Below, one piece after another: positions 1 to 5,593 of a stretch of DNA of 8,599 nt; the first letter of the stretch is position 1, and each line of letters begins with the position of its first letter. The stretch comes from JADHUC01 sp964617665 (GTDB lineage: Bacteria > Planctomycetota > Planctomycetia > Pirellulales > Pirellulaceae). Where the stretch lies: positions 1 through 8,599 of the forward strand of contig CAZUAH010000586.1 of NCBI GenBank assembly GCA_964617665.1, given 5' to 3'. The position numbers were made by a program, and so were the translations under genes. The notes under the pieces are model-generated. The model worked only from the letters and a program-made list of their open reading frames with translations. It was not told the origin of the DNA and ran no database searches.

Positions 1-448
1 CGGCGTCCATCGTGGCTTCCATCGCCCGCTTCATCGTTCGGCGGAAGCTCGACCGCTTTGAAAGCTGCATGGATATTTCTTCAGCCACTAGCTGTGCAAA
101 AAGCTCCGGGCGGTGGATTTCCTCAATTTTCAGGTTGACGCGTCGACCGATCAGGTTCTGCAACTCCCCCTGCAGCAACTCCACCTCTTGGCCTTTCTTG
201 CCAATGATCAGTCCAGGCCGTGCCACATGAAGGATTATTTTGACCTCGTCACGCGTGCGTTCGATCTCGATCCGATCGATTCCCGCATTGCGGTACTGCG
301 TCTTCTTAGGATGATTCTTGATGAAGTTTCGAATCTTCTGATCCTCGATCAGCAGATCCGCGAACTCCTGCTTGGAAGCGTACCATCGGCTCTTCCAACC
401 AATCATCACGCCCGTACGAAACGCTATCGGATTGACTTTTTGACCCAT
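1..448 (-). CDS. rpsC: 30S ribosomal protein S3 (partial, 3' end beyond left edge)
   Basis: S3 is a small-subunit protein on the head of the 30S, near the mRNA entry channel. About 149 N-terminal residues are visible of the 210-250 usual for the family; the reading frame is open to position 1. It begins MGQKVNPIAFRTG, the standard S3 N-terminus. The KH domain is recognisable from its GKKG loop at about residues 83-86, followed by the E-L-Q-N-L-I-G-R-R-V-N-L helix/strand region. The ATG at 448 lies two bases after the L22 stop, with a GAGAG-like ribosome-binding sequence inside the end of rplV, so translation is probably coupled. It is the eighth gene of the S10 operon. Identity is near certain; only the C-terminal end cannot be assessed. 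Confidence 0.97.
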   Translation of the reverse strand, partial: MGQKVNPIAFRTGVMIGWKSRWYASKQEFADLLIEDQKIRNFIKNHPKKTQYRNAGIDRIEIERTRDEVKIILHVARPGLIIGKKGQEVELLQGELQNLIGRRVNLKIEEIHRPELFAQLVAEEISMQLSKRSSFRRTMKRAMEATMDA

Positions 449-450
449 GC

Positions 451-807
451 CTAGCTCTCGTTAATGTCTGCCAGCGTAACGTGAATGTGCGCCATCCGCT
501 TCTTAATCAGGAATGCCATTCCTCGAGCTCGCGGTCGGACACGCTTGAACATCGGTCCGTTATCCACGCGAGCCTCGGCCACAACCAAATCGTCAATTTC
601 TATTGTCTTGCCGCGCGTCTGGTCCGGATCCTGAGCGCTGCCCAACGCGCTGTTGATCACCTTCTCCAACATCCTCGCCCCGCGGTGCGGCTGGTAGCGA
701 AGGATCTCCAGCGCCTCGTCGGCAAATCTGCCACGAATCATGTCCGCCAAGGGCCGTACCTTGCGGGGACTGATACGTGCGTATCTGTGACAGGCCCGAA
801 ATGCCAT
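451..807 (-). CDS. rplV: 50S ribosomal protein L22
   Basis: L22 binds 23S rRNA and its beta-hairpin lines the peptide exit tunnel. The 118-residue product fits the usual 110-120. It opens with MAFRACHRYARISPRKVRPL, where the R-x-S-P-R-K-x-R segment is the family hallmark. The tunnel hairpin lies in the C-terminal part, around the P-R-A-R-G-M-A-F motif, and the C-terminus carries the conserved H-I-H-V-T-L strand. I chose the ATG at 807 over a more upstream start that would overlap rpsS. It has a strong GGGGAG Shine-Dalgarno at 814-819 with 6-base spacing, and the extra N-terminal residues of the longer frame do not look like L22. The gap to rpsS is 61 bases and to rpsC two bases. Confidence 0.96.
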   Translation of the reverse strand: MAFRACHRYARISPRKVRPLADMIRGRFADEALEILRYQPHRGARMLEKVINSALGSAQDPDQTRGKTIEIDDLVVAEARVDNGPMFKRVRPRARGMAFLIKKRMAHIHVTLADINES

Positions 808-868
808 GTTTATCTCCCCATGCGGCAAGGCCGCAACCAAAGCGAGGCAAGCATCTTGCCCCGCGAAT

Positions 869-1138
869 CTAACGCTTACCCTTGCCGCCGTGTCCGCGGA
901 AAACTCGAGTCGGGGCAAACTCACCTAGCTTGTGCCCAACCATATCTTCCGTCACAAAGACCTTCATGTGCTGTCGCCCGTTGTGGACCAGGAAAGTGTG
1001 TCCGACAAACTCCGGGACGATGGTACAAGCCCTCGCCCACGTCTTGATCGGTTCTTTTGTGCCCATCGCGATTTGCCTCTCTACCTTGCGGTACAGCTTG
1101 AAATCGACGAAAGGCCCTTTTTTGACTGACCTGCTCAT
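869..1138 (-). CDS. rpsS: 30S ribosomal protein S19
   Basis: S19 sits on the head of the small subunit and works with S13 near the A-site tRNA and intersubunit bridges. The 89-residue product matches the normal length. It starts MSRSVKKGPFVD, continues with the conserved R-x-C-T-I-V-P-E-F-V-G-H-T-F region around residues 37-49, and ends with K-L-G-E-F-A-P-T-R-x-F-R-G-H and a basic tail. The start is ATG at 1138, with a GGGAG sequence about 12 bases upstream, which is rather long spacing. It lies 18 bases downstream of rplB and 61 bases upstream of rplV. Nothing is unusual in the sequence. Confidence 0.97.
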   Translation of the reverse strand: MSRSVKKGPFVDFKLYRKVERQIAMGTKEPIKTWARACTIVPEFVGHTFLVHNGRQHMKVFVTEDMVGHKLGEFAPTRVFRGHGGKGKR

Positions 1139-1156
1139 GTGCGGCTACATCTCCCG

Positions 1157-2017
1157 TTACTTTTTCAACCTGAGTTGACCATACCGCTTTGAACGCCGCC
1201 TGCGGACAATTGCCGCATTCGAGGGTTTCCGCTTCTTCCGAGTCGGACCGCCCTTGGCCGGCACGCCCGTCGGGCTAACCGGATGACGACCTCCCTTGGT
1301 CCTTCCTTCGCCGCCGCCGTGCGGGTGATCGATCGGATTCATGGCCGTGCCGCGCACGTGAGGCCGTCGACCTAGCCAGCGCTTGCGGCCAGCCTTGCCC
1401 AGCACGATGCCCATATGTTCCGGATTCCCGACTTTTCCGATCGTTGCACGACACGCAGCCGGCACACGTCTTATCTCGCCACTCGGCAGATTAATCTGAG
1501 CCCAATCCGCTTCCCGAGCGACCAACGTTGCGCTGGCACCAGCACTCCGACAAAGCGTTCCACCGCGCCCAGGCCGTAGCTCGATATTGTGCACGGCAGT
1601 GCCCAACGGAACCTTCTTAAGCGGTAGGCAATTGCCGATGGTCGGCGGCGCGTCGGGACCGCTCTCCACCTGATCACCCGCCTTCAGGGTATCCGGAGCC
1701 AGGATGTATCGTTTCTCGCCGTCCGCATAAAACAACAGAGCGATGCGGGCACTGCGATTCGGGTCATACTGAATCGAATGAACCTTTGCCGACACGCCGT
1801 CCTTGTCGCGGCGGAAATCGATGACGCGATACTTCCGCTTATGGCCTCCGCCGCGATGCCGTACGGTGATCCTGCCTTGGTTATTTCGTCCCCCGCTCTT
1901 GCGAACCTTCCGAAGCAGTGACTTCTCCGGCTTCGCTTCTGGCGTCAAGTCAGCGAAATCGCTAACTGTCGCACCACGGCGTCCAGGACTGGTCGGTTTG
2001 TATTCTCGAATACCCAT
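1157..2017 (-). CDS. rplB: 50S ribosomal protein L2
   Basis: L2 is a primary 23S rRNA binding protein needed for subunit association and for peptidyl transferase centre function. The product has 286 residues, slightly longer than the usual 275 or so. The N-terminus MGIREYKPTSPGRRG, the basic R-H-R-G-G-G-H-K-R region near residues 53-61, and the C-terminal N-P-I-D-H-P-H-G-G-G-E-G-R motif are all present. His231 corresponds to the histidine (His229 in E. coli) implicated in peptidyl transfer. The tail is very basic (R-R-R-R-S-K-R). The start is ATG at 2017, 43 bases after the L23 stop; no strong Shine-Dalgarno is seen, so re-initiation or coupling is likely. Some internal stretches (around C130, A158-A161 and A188) look a little divergent from textbook L2, but the frame is intact. 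Confidence 0.97.
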   Translation of the reverse strand: MGIREYKPTSPGRRGATVSDFADLTPEAKPEKSLLRKVRKSGGRNNQGRITVRHRGGGHKRKYRVIDFRRDKDGVSAKVHSIQYDPNRSARIALLFYADGEKRYILAPDTLKAGDQVESGPDAPPTIGNCLPLKKVPLGTAVHNIELRPGRGGTLCRSAGASATLVAREADWAQINLPSGEIRRVPAACRATIGKVGNPEHMGIVLGKAGRKRWLGRRPHVRGTAMNPIDHPHGGGEGRTKGGRHPVSPTGVPAKGGPTRKKRKPSNAAIVRRRRSKRYGQLRLKK

Positions 2018-2060
2018 GATTTCGTCTCAATAGGGCCAAGCGGCCAACGCTGCCATCGGT

Positions 2061-2387
2061 TTAGAAGAAGTCGATTCGATCTTCGCTGTCCAACGTTACA
2101 AGCGCCTTCTTCCAGTTCTTGGTGTAACCAGAACGATAACGATATCGCCGTGGCTTACCGCCGCGGTTTTGCGTCCGAACTTTGGTGACCTTCACGTCGA
2201 ACAAGTCTTCGACCGCCCGTTTGATATCATCTTTGGTCGAAAGGGTATTCACCTCGAACGCGTACTGGTTGAATTCGCCAGCGTTGTACACGCCTTTCTC
2301 CGTCACCAACGGACGCAGAATGATCTGGTGGGACTCCAAGGAAAGCCGCGTCTTCGTGCCAGAACTTCTATTCTGTGGGTTGCCCAT
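2061..2387 (-). CDS. rplW: 50S ribosomal protein L23
   Basis: L23 lies at the peptide exit site and is the docking point for trigger factor and SRP. The product has 108 residues, within the 95-110 range. A short polar N-terminal extension (about 18 residues, rich in N, S, T and R) precedes the conserved start I-I-L-R-P-L-V-T-E-K at about residues 22-31. The A-F-E-V strand, the D-I-K-R-A-V-E-D-L-F-D-V-K-V helix and strand, and the basic loop G-G-K-P-R-R-Y-R-Y-R-S-G-Y follow. The ATG at 2387 is the only methionine available. Upstream sequence gives only a weak ribosome-binding site (GGTAAG-like), so a non-ATG start cannot be fully excluded. The gap to rplD is 74 bases, larger than most in this operon. 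Confidence 0.95.
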   Translation of the reverse strand: MGNPQNRSSGTKTRLSLESHQIILRPLVTEKGVYNAGEFNQYAFEVNTLSTKDDIKRAVEDLFDVKVTKVRTQNRGGKPRRYRYRSGYTKNWKKALVTLDSEDRIDFF

Positions 2388-2461
2388 CGTCTTACCGTTT
2401 CTGCTACCGAAACCGGGTCACCCAGGAAACCAGCGTATCCTGGGATTACGTCAAACACTCG

Positions 2462-3106
2462 CTACGTAGCCGCTACCGCCATGCCGGCCTTCTCCTGAAT
2501 CGCGTCCAGGCCTTCCTTCGTCACCAACATGCGACTTGGTCGCAGCACGGCCAATGCGTTCAAATCGGACGCGGACGACACGGTAACTTTGCCTATATTG
2601 CGTGCGCTCTTATACACGTTGACATCGTGGGCCGCCGTCGCGACCAACGTGCTTGTGCCGTCCAACTTCAATGCCTTCAGCACCTCACACATCTCTTTCG
2701 TGCGAGGTTCTTCAAACGACAGCTCGTCGATCACCACAACGTCGCCGCTGTCAATCTTTGATACGATCGCCATGCGGGTGGCCGCTTGCACTGCTTTCTT
2801 CGGCAGGCGGTACGAATAGTCGCGGGGCCGAATCGCAAAGATGTGACCACCGCCGCGCCGGACACCGGATCGCCGATGGCCCGCCCGAGCGTTGCCAGTG
2901 CCTTTCTGGCGGTACATCTTCTTAGTAGTAGCGGCTACTTCAGCACGCGACTTCGTCTTGGCGGAGCCCTGGCGGCGGTTCGCCTGATACATAACGACCA
3001 CGTCGTGCAATAATTGCTTGTTGATCTTCGGCGCAAGCTTGTTAAGGTCGATTTCGTACGTCCCGACCTCGTTCCCGTTGCGATCGTAAATTGTCAGATT
3101 TGTCAT
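2462..3106 (-). CDS. rplD: 50S ribosomal protein L4
   Basis: L4 binds domain I of 23S rRNA, and its extended loop reaches the exit tunnel constriction; in Escherichia coli it also represses its own S10 operon by binding the leader. The 214-residue product is of normal length. Visible hallmarks are L-L-H-D-V-V-V-M-Y-Q-A-N-R-R-Q-G near residues 32-47, the tunnel loop Y-R-Q-K-G-T-G-N-A-R-A-G-H-R-R-S near 65-80, then G-G-G-H-I-F and the R-D-Y-S-Y-R-L-P-K-K segment. The C-terminal half has the expected alpha/beta pattern, including V-V-V-I-D-E-L. The start is ATG at 3106, 7 bases after the L3 stop, with a weak TAGGT ribosome-binding site overlapping that stop, consistent with coupling. Whether this L4 autoregulates cannot be seen from sequence. 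Confidence 0.97.
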   Translation of the reverse strand: MTNLTIYDRNGNEVGTYEIDLNKLAPKINKQLLHDVVVMYQANRRQGSAKTKSRAEVAATTKKMYRQKGTGNARAGHRRSGVRRGGGHIFAIRPRDYSYRLPKKAVQAATRMAIVSKIDSGDVVVIDELSFEEPRTKEMCEVLKALKLDGTSTLVATAAHDVNVYKSARNIGKVTVSSASDLNALAVLRPSRMLVTKEGLDAIQEKAGMAVAAT

Positions 3107-3113
3107 GATCGAC

Positions 3114-3818
3114 CTAACCGACCTTGTTCGTTTCGCGAATCACCAAGAAACCACCATTGGGACCGGGGACCGCGCCACGGACCAGCAACAGATGATTTTC
3201 AGTATCTATGTTCACAACCTTTAGGTTCCGCGCGGTCGTCTTCACGTTGCCGTATTGACCGGCCATCCGACGCCCTTTCCACAGGCGACTTGGCGTCGCA
3301 CTCAAGCCCGTACCTCCCGCATGGCGATGGACCTTTTTGACACCATGCGAAGCTCGCTGCCCGGAGAAATTGTGTCGCTTCATCACGCCAGCGAATCCAC
3401 GGCCCTTGCTGATTCCAGTAATGTCTACGGCCGCGACCTCTGACAACGCCTCGACCGTCACCTGCTGGCCGACTTCGTATTCGTCAGCAGAACCTCGAAG
3501 CTCGCGAATGAAACGCTTGGGCTCGCAATTGGCCTTAGAGGGCTGGCCTTCTGCGGTTGACGAACGCTTGCTGCTGATATTGGCGACGTGACCACGCTCG
3601 GCACGACTCGCTTGGCTTTGGCGGGATCTCTTGCCCTCTCTTGGCCGTTTTTTGTCAAGATAGCCAAGCTGAACAGCCTGGTAGCCGTCACGATCCGCCG
3701 TGCGGATCTGAAGGACATGACAAGGCCCTGCCTGGACAACCGTGACCGGGATGACGTTACCTTTGTCGTCGTACACCTGTGTCATCCCGACCTTGCGGCC
3801 GAGTATTCCTTTTGCCAT
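3114..3818 (-). CDS. rplC: 50S ribosomal protein L3 with an internal basic/serine-rich insertion
   Basis: L3 is an early-assembly 23S rRNA binding protein whose central extension approaches the peptidyl transferase centre. The N-terminus MAKGILGRKVGMTQVYDDKG is canonical. So are the K-G-R-G-F-A-G-V-M-K-R region near 138-148, the H-R-H-A-G-G-T-G-L-S loop near 164-173 and the M-A-G-Q-Y-G segment near 185-190. The product is 234 residues, versus about 205-215 in many bacteria. The excess lies between about residues 57 and 99, in a segment rich in K, R, S, Q and E before the conserved K-R-F-I-R-E-L. The glutamines methylated by PrmB in the E. coli central loop are not conserved here, which is common outside proteobacteria. 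The start ATG at 3818 has only a weak AGGT site upstream. Confidence 0.96.
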   Translation of the reverse strand: MAKGILGRKVGMTQVYDDKGNVIPVTVVQAGPCHVLQIRTADRDGYQAVQLGYLDKKRPREGKRSRQSQASRAERGHVANISSKRSSTAEGQPSKANCEPKRFIRELRGSADEYEVGQQVTVEALSEVAAVDITGISKGRGFAGVMKRHNFSGQRASHGVKKVHRHAGGTGLSATPSRLWKGRRMAGQYGNVKTTARNLKVVNIDTENHLLLVRGAVPGPNGGFLVIRETNKVG

Positions 3819-3871
3819 CGGTCTGTACCTGTTTTATTGGTCTGTCGCCTACGGGAGCTTGGAAACACCAA

Positions 3872-3934
3872 CTGTAGCCAAGGACACGTCCTTCTGAGCT
3901 TTACGCTGACAAGCAACTTGGCTTGTCGCTACAG
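3872..3934 (-). repeat. Nested inverted-repeat element in the S10-L3 spacer; candidate structured RNA or palindromic repeat
   Basis: Seen directly: a 7-base outer inverted repeat, CTGTAGC at 3872-3878 and GCTACAG at 3928-3934, encloses two further palindromes. One is GACAAGC/GCTTGTC (3908-3914 and 3921-3927, 6-base loop). The other is AAGGAC/GTCCTT (3880-3885 and 3888-3893); it can fold as a 5-bp stem with a CGUG tetraloop in the operon transcript. All three stems are compatible, giving a three-way-junction-like fold immediately upstream of rplC. In the transcript a small TTGG/CCAA hairpin follows on the rplC side. Alternatives are a regulatory or processing structure for the L3-L4 messenger, or a short interspersed palindromic repeat with inverted termini that inserted in the spacer. 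No flanking target duplication is obvious. Confidence 0.6.
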
Positions 3935-3998
3935 CCGTCCCACCTTACCCGAACGGCATCCAGTCATAGATTGACCCGCACAACTACAGCATGAAAGA

Positions 3999-4325
3999 CT
4001 ACCTGGTGGAAGCCTTGATCTTGATGTCAACACCGGCCGGCAAGCTCAACTTGTTCAGAGCTTCAATTGTCTTCGCCGTCGCCTGGACGATGTCGATTAG
4101 TCGCTTGTGGGTTCTGATCTCAAATTGCTGTCTGGCCTTCTTGTCAACGTGCGGACCTGACAATACCGTGTATTTCTCTATCCGAGTGGGTAACGGGATT
4201 GGCCCGTGTACCTCGGAATGGGTGCGTTTCGCCGTATTGACGATATCCTGAGCGCTTTGATCAAGGATAGCGTGATCGTATGCCTCCATTCTTATGCGAA
4301 TTACTTCATGAGTCGGTCCGGCCAC
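3999..4325 (-). CDS. rpsJ: 30S ribosomal protein S10
   Basis: S10 is a small-subunit head protein and, in many bacteria, also the transcription antitermination factor NusE. The 108-residue product is slightly longer than the usual 102-105. Conserved parts are I-R-I-R-M-E-A-Y-D-H-A-I-L-D-Q-S near residues 9-24, the G-P-I-P-L-P-T-R-I-E-K-Y-T-V-L segment near 41-55, H-V-D-K-K-A-R-Q-Q-F-E-I-R-T-H-K-R near 59-75, and the C-terminal L-P-A-G-V-D-I-K-I-K. The start is GTG at 4325, supported by a good AAGGAG site with 6-base spacing. The first internal ATG would remove the conserved first strand. It is the first gene of the operon, followed by an unusually long 180-base gap before rplC. Confidence 0.97.
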   Translation of the reverse strand: MAGPTHEVIRIRMEAYDHAILDQSAQDIVNTAKRTHSEVHGPIPLPTRIEKYTVLSGPHVDKKARQQFEIRTHKRLIDIVQATAKTIEALNKLSLPAGVDIKIKASTR

Positions 4326-4405
4326 GCTGCACTCCTTGAATTCTCCCTGGCTTGATTTCTGCTATCTCTCGTTATCACTTCGCGTCCAGCACACGCTAGA
4401 CGAAC

Positions 4406-4425
4406 GTTTCTCCCACGGGGGAAAC
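4406..4425 (-). other. S10 leader hairpin, rpsJ-proximal
   Basis: GTTTC at 4406-4410 pairs with GAAAC at 4421-4425. In the operon transcript the stem continues with two C-G pairs after one C-A mismatch and closes on a CGUG tetraloop, the same loop that the AAGGA/UCCUU stem of the S10-L3 spacer element can form. It lies about 80 bases upstream of the rpsJ start. No U-tract follows, so it is not a terminator. Confidence 0.4.
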
Positions 4426-4443
4426 CAGGAATCCTAAGAGGCA

Positions 4444-4469
4444 CCTACGGTTTCGTCAACACCCGTAGG
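4444..4469 (-). other. S10 leader hairpin, distal
   Basis: A perfect 7-bp inverted repeat, CCTACGG at 4444-4450 and CCGTAGG at 4463-4469, separated by 12 bases. It lies in the presumed untranslated leader of the S10 operon. No U-tract follows in the transcript direction, which argues against a terminator. It could be part of a leader regulatory structure. Confidence 0.45.
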
Positions 4470-4516
4470 CCCCAGACTCCCAAAAAAGCACAAAAAGCAG
4501 CTGCAAACAATCGCCT

Positions 4517-4546
4517 ACTATCGGCACGACGCTCTGGGCCTGTCTA
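4517..4546 (-). promoter_or_regulatory. Possible promoter of the S10 operon
   Basis: On the minus strand TAGACA (4541-4546, 5 of 6 to TTGACA) is followed after 18 bases by GATAGT (4517-4522, 4 of 6 to TATAAT). Transcription would begin near 4510 and give a leader of about 185 bases containing both hairpins. The boxes are imperfect, and planctomycete promoter consensus is not well established, so this is a best candidate only. Confidence 0.35.
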
Positions 4547-4699
4547 CAGATTTGTGCGACAAACGGGGAATCGATTCCACAAATGTCTGCAGAGTGAGAC
4601 CGATTCGCCAACGCACTTCCGCTTCTCAGGACAGTGTTGACCTGCTAAGGTGATAGATTCTGTCCGATACATGAGAATTACGCTAGGGGACCATCTGCA

Positions 4700-4798
4700 G
4701 TGAGTAAACCGAATCACAAAGTCAAGAAGGCAAACCACGGAAAACGTCCGGCTAACGCCAAGGCGCGCAAGGCAAAACGCCGAAAGGTCCGCACCTAG
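4700..4798 (+). CDS. Very small, highly basic protein (32 aa), possibly ribosome-associated
   Basis: A 33-codon frame (including the stop) starts with GTG and ends with TAG. It has an AGGGGA Shine-Dalgarno at 4685-4690, nine bases before the start. The product begins MSKPNHKVKKANHGKRPANA and ends with K-A-R-K-A-K-R-R-K-V-R-T. About half the residues are K or R; it has no acidic residue, no cysteine, and only two valines as aliphatic hydrophobics. This is the composition of tiny ribosomal proteins such as Thx or L36/L34-type proteins, which coat rRNA without a folded core. It lies immediately upstream of and divergent from the S10 operon, which fits a translation role. I cannot assign it to a named family; the resemblance is compositional. 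The good ribosome-binding site, clean stop and codon usage (AAG/AAA, CGC/CGT) argue that it is real. It is too short for ordinary gene callers and may be missed in annotations. Confidence 0.65.
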   Translation: MSKPNHKVKKANHGKRPANAKARKAKRRKVRT

Positions 4799-4932
4799 GC
4801 GTGTGTGTCAGGCTCCCAGCACGCCAGCCGACCTTCGATATCGGTGCGCGTGGCGACACCCGCACCTGATGGCCGAGTGTGTTACCTTTTGGGGGTATGA
4901 AAGCGAGCTTCGTTCGGCGAAAGGAACACATC

Positions 4933-5451
4933 GTGGCCACCAAACCACTGCTGTACGACATTTCTACGATTGATTTCGACAACGTGGTTGCGGATATCGA
5001 GGAGATCCGGAAATACAATCCCCAACGTCACGAGATGGAGCACTTGACGGCCATCGTCCATGATGACACCGAACACCATCTGGTGGTTGGATACAAGGAC
5101 CTCACGCAAGACGAATTCTGGGTCCGCGGTCACATGCCTGACATGCCGCTGATGCCCGGCGTGATCATGTTGGAGGCAGCCGCACAATTGTGCAGCTATC
5201 ACGTTCAGAAGTACAATCTTCTCCAGGCACCAATGATCGGGTTTGGAGGTTTGGAGGATGTACGGTTTCGGGATCCCGTGGTACCGGGCGACCGGCTCGT
5301 GTTAATAGGCCAACTCGACAAGATTCGGCCGAAGAGAATGCTAGTAAGTCGCTTCCAGGGTGTGGTTGGAGATTCCGTTGTCGTCGAGGGTGTCCTGAAG
5401 GGGATAGCGATCCCAGTCGAAGCGTTGTCCGCTATGAAGCAATCCGGTTGA
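4933..5451 (+). CDS. fabZ: FabZ-type 3-hydroxyacyl-[acyl-carrier-protein] dehydratase (hot-dog fold)
   Basis: FabZ dehydrates 3-hydroxyacyl-ACP to trans-2-enoyl-ACP in cytosolic type II fatty acid synthesis. The product has 172 residues, a little longer than typical FabZ (about 145-155). The catalytic block is clear: G-H-M-P-D-M-P-L-M-P-G-V-I-M-L-E-A-A-A-Q from about residue 66, with His67 as catalytic histidine and Glu81 as the acid. It is followed by the G-F-G-G-L-E-D-V-R-F-R-D-P-V-V-P-G-D strand typical of the family. The usual N-terminal L-P-H-R-x-P-F-L-L-V-D motif is replaced by Y-N-P-Q-R-H-E-M-E-H-L-T-A-I-V. GTG at 4933 is chosen because AAGGA at 4921-4925 sits seven bases upstream; the longer in-frame start at 4879 lacks such a site and adds 18 unlikely residues. 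A FabA-like or other hot-dog dehydratase with a different acyl substrate is possible. Confidence 0.85.
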   Translation: MATKPLLYDISTIDFDNVVADIEEIRKYNPQRHEMEHLTAIVHDDTEHHLVVGYKDLTQDEFWVRGHMPDMPLMPGVIMLEAAAQLCSYHVQKYNLLQAPMIGFGGLEDVRFRDPVVPGDRLVLIGQLDKIRPKRMLVSRFQGVVGDSVVVEGVLKGIAIPVEALSAMKQSG

Positions 5452-5593
5452 TTGTCATCAGTACGGACTTATCTTGCTTCAGTTTGTCGGCGATTTTTTT
5501 TCTGCTCTCTTTGCGCGCTTGCTTGCGTCGCCCCATGCGCACTGAACATACTGTAGGCGCATCACAACAATACTTAATCGAAGGAGAATCAAC

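Larger units (their letters stand above)
4326..4699. promoter_or_regulatory. Divergent intergenic region between rpsJ and the 32-codon gene
   Basis: This 374-base stretch has no convincing gene. Reading towards rpsJ it contains an inverted-repeat cluster (4544-4592), a possible promoter (4517-4546), an A/T-run stretch (4482-4497), and two hairpins in the presumed leader (4444-4469 and 4406-4425). Reading the other way, TTGACC at 4637-4642 resembles a -35 box but has no -10 at a normal distance, so I do not call a promoter for the small gene. The likely S10 messenger leader is about 185 bases long, enough to hold ribosomal-protein or other leader control, as in the E. coli S10 operon. That function is inference. 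Confidence 0.6.

Noticed and set aside
3872..3934. Cloverleaf-like tRNA in the S10-L3 spacer
   Set aside because: The outer stem is 7 bp, but there is no TPsiC (GTTCRA) segment, no anticodon arm of proper size, and the length of 63 bases is too short.
4637..4672. TTGACC as -35 box for the 32-codon gene
   Set aside because: The nearest -10-like sequences are 11 bases (TAGATT) or 23 bases (GATACA) away, outside normal spacing.
4879..4932. N-terminal extension of the FabZ-like protein from GTG 4879
   Set aside because: There is no Shine-Dalgarno at that start, and the extra residues do not resemble the family; GTG 4933 has AAGGA at ideal spacing.
5440..5501. Terminator after fabZ (run of eight Ts at 5494-5501)
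   Set aside because: No stable hairpin directly precedes the T-run; the small CAATC/GATTG hairpin at the fabZ stop is about 40 bases away.
5523..5552. TTGCGT/CATACT promoter for the oxidoreductase
   Set aside because: The spacing is 18 bases, but the boxes match the consensus in only 3 and 4 of 6 positions, which is too weak to call.
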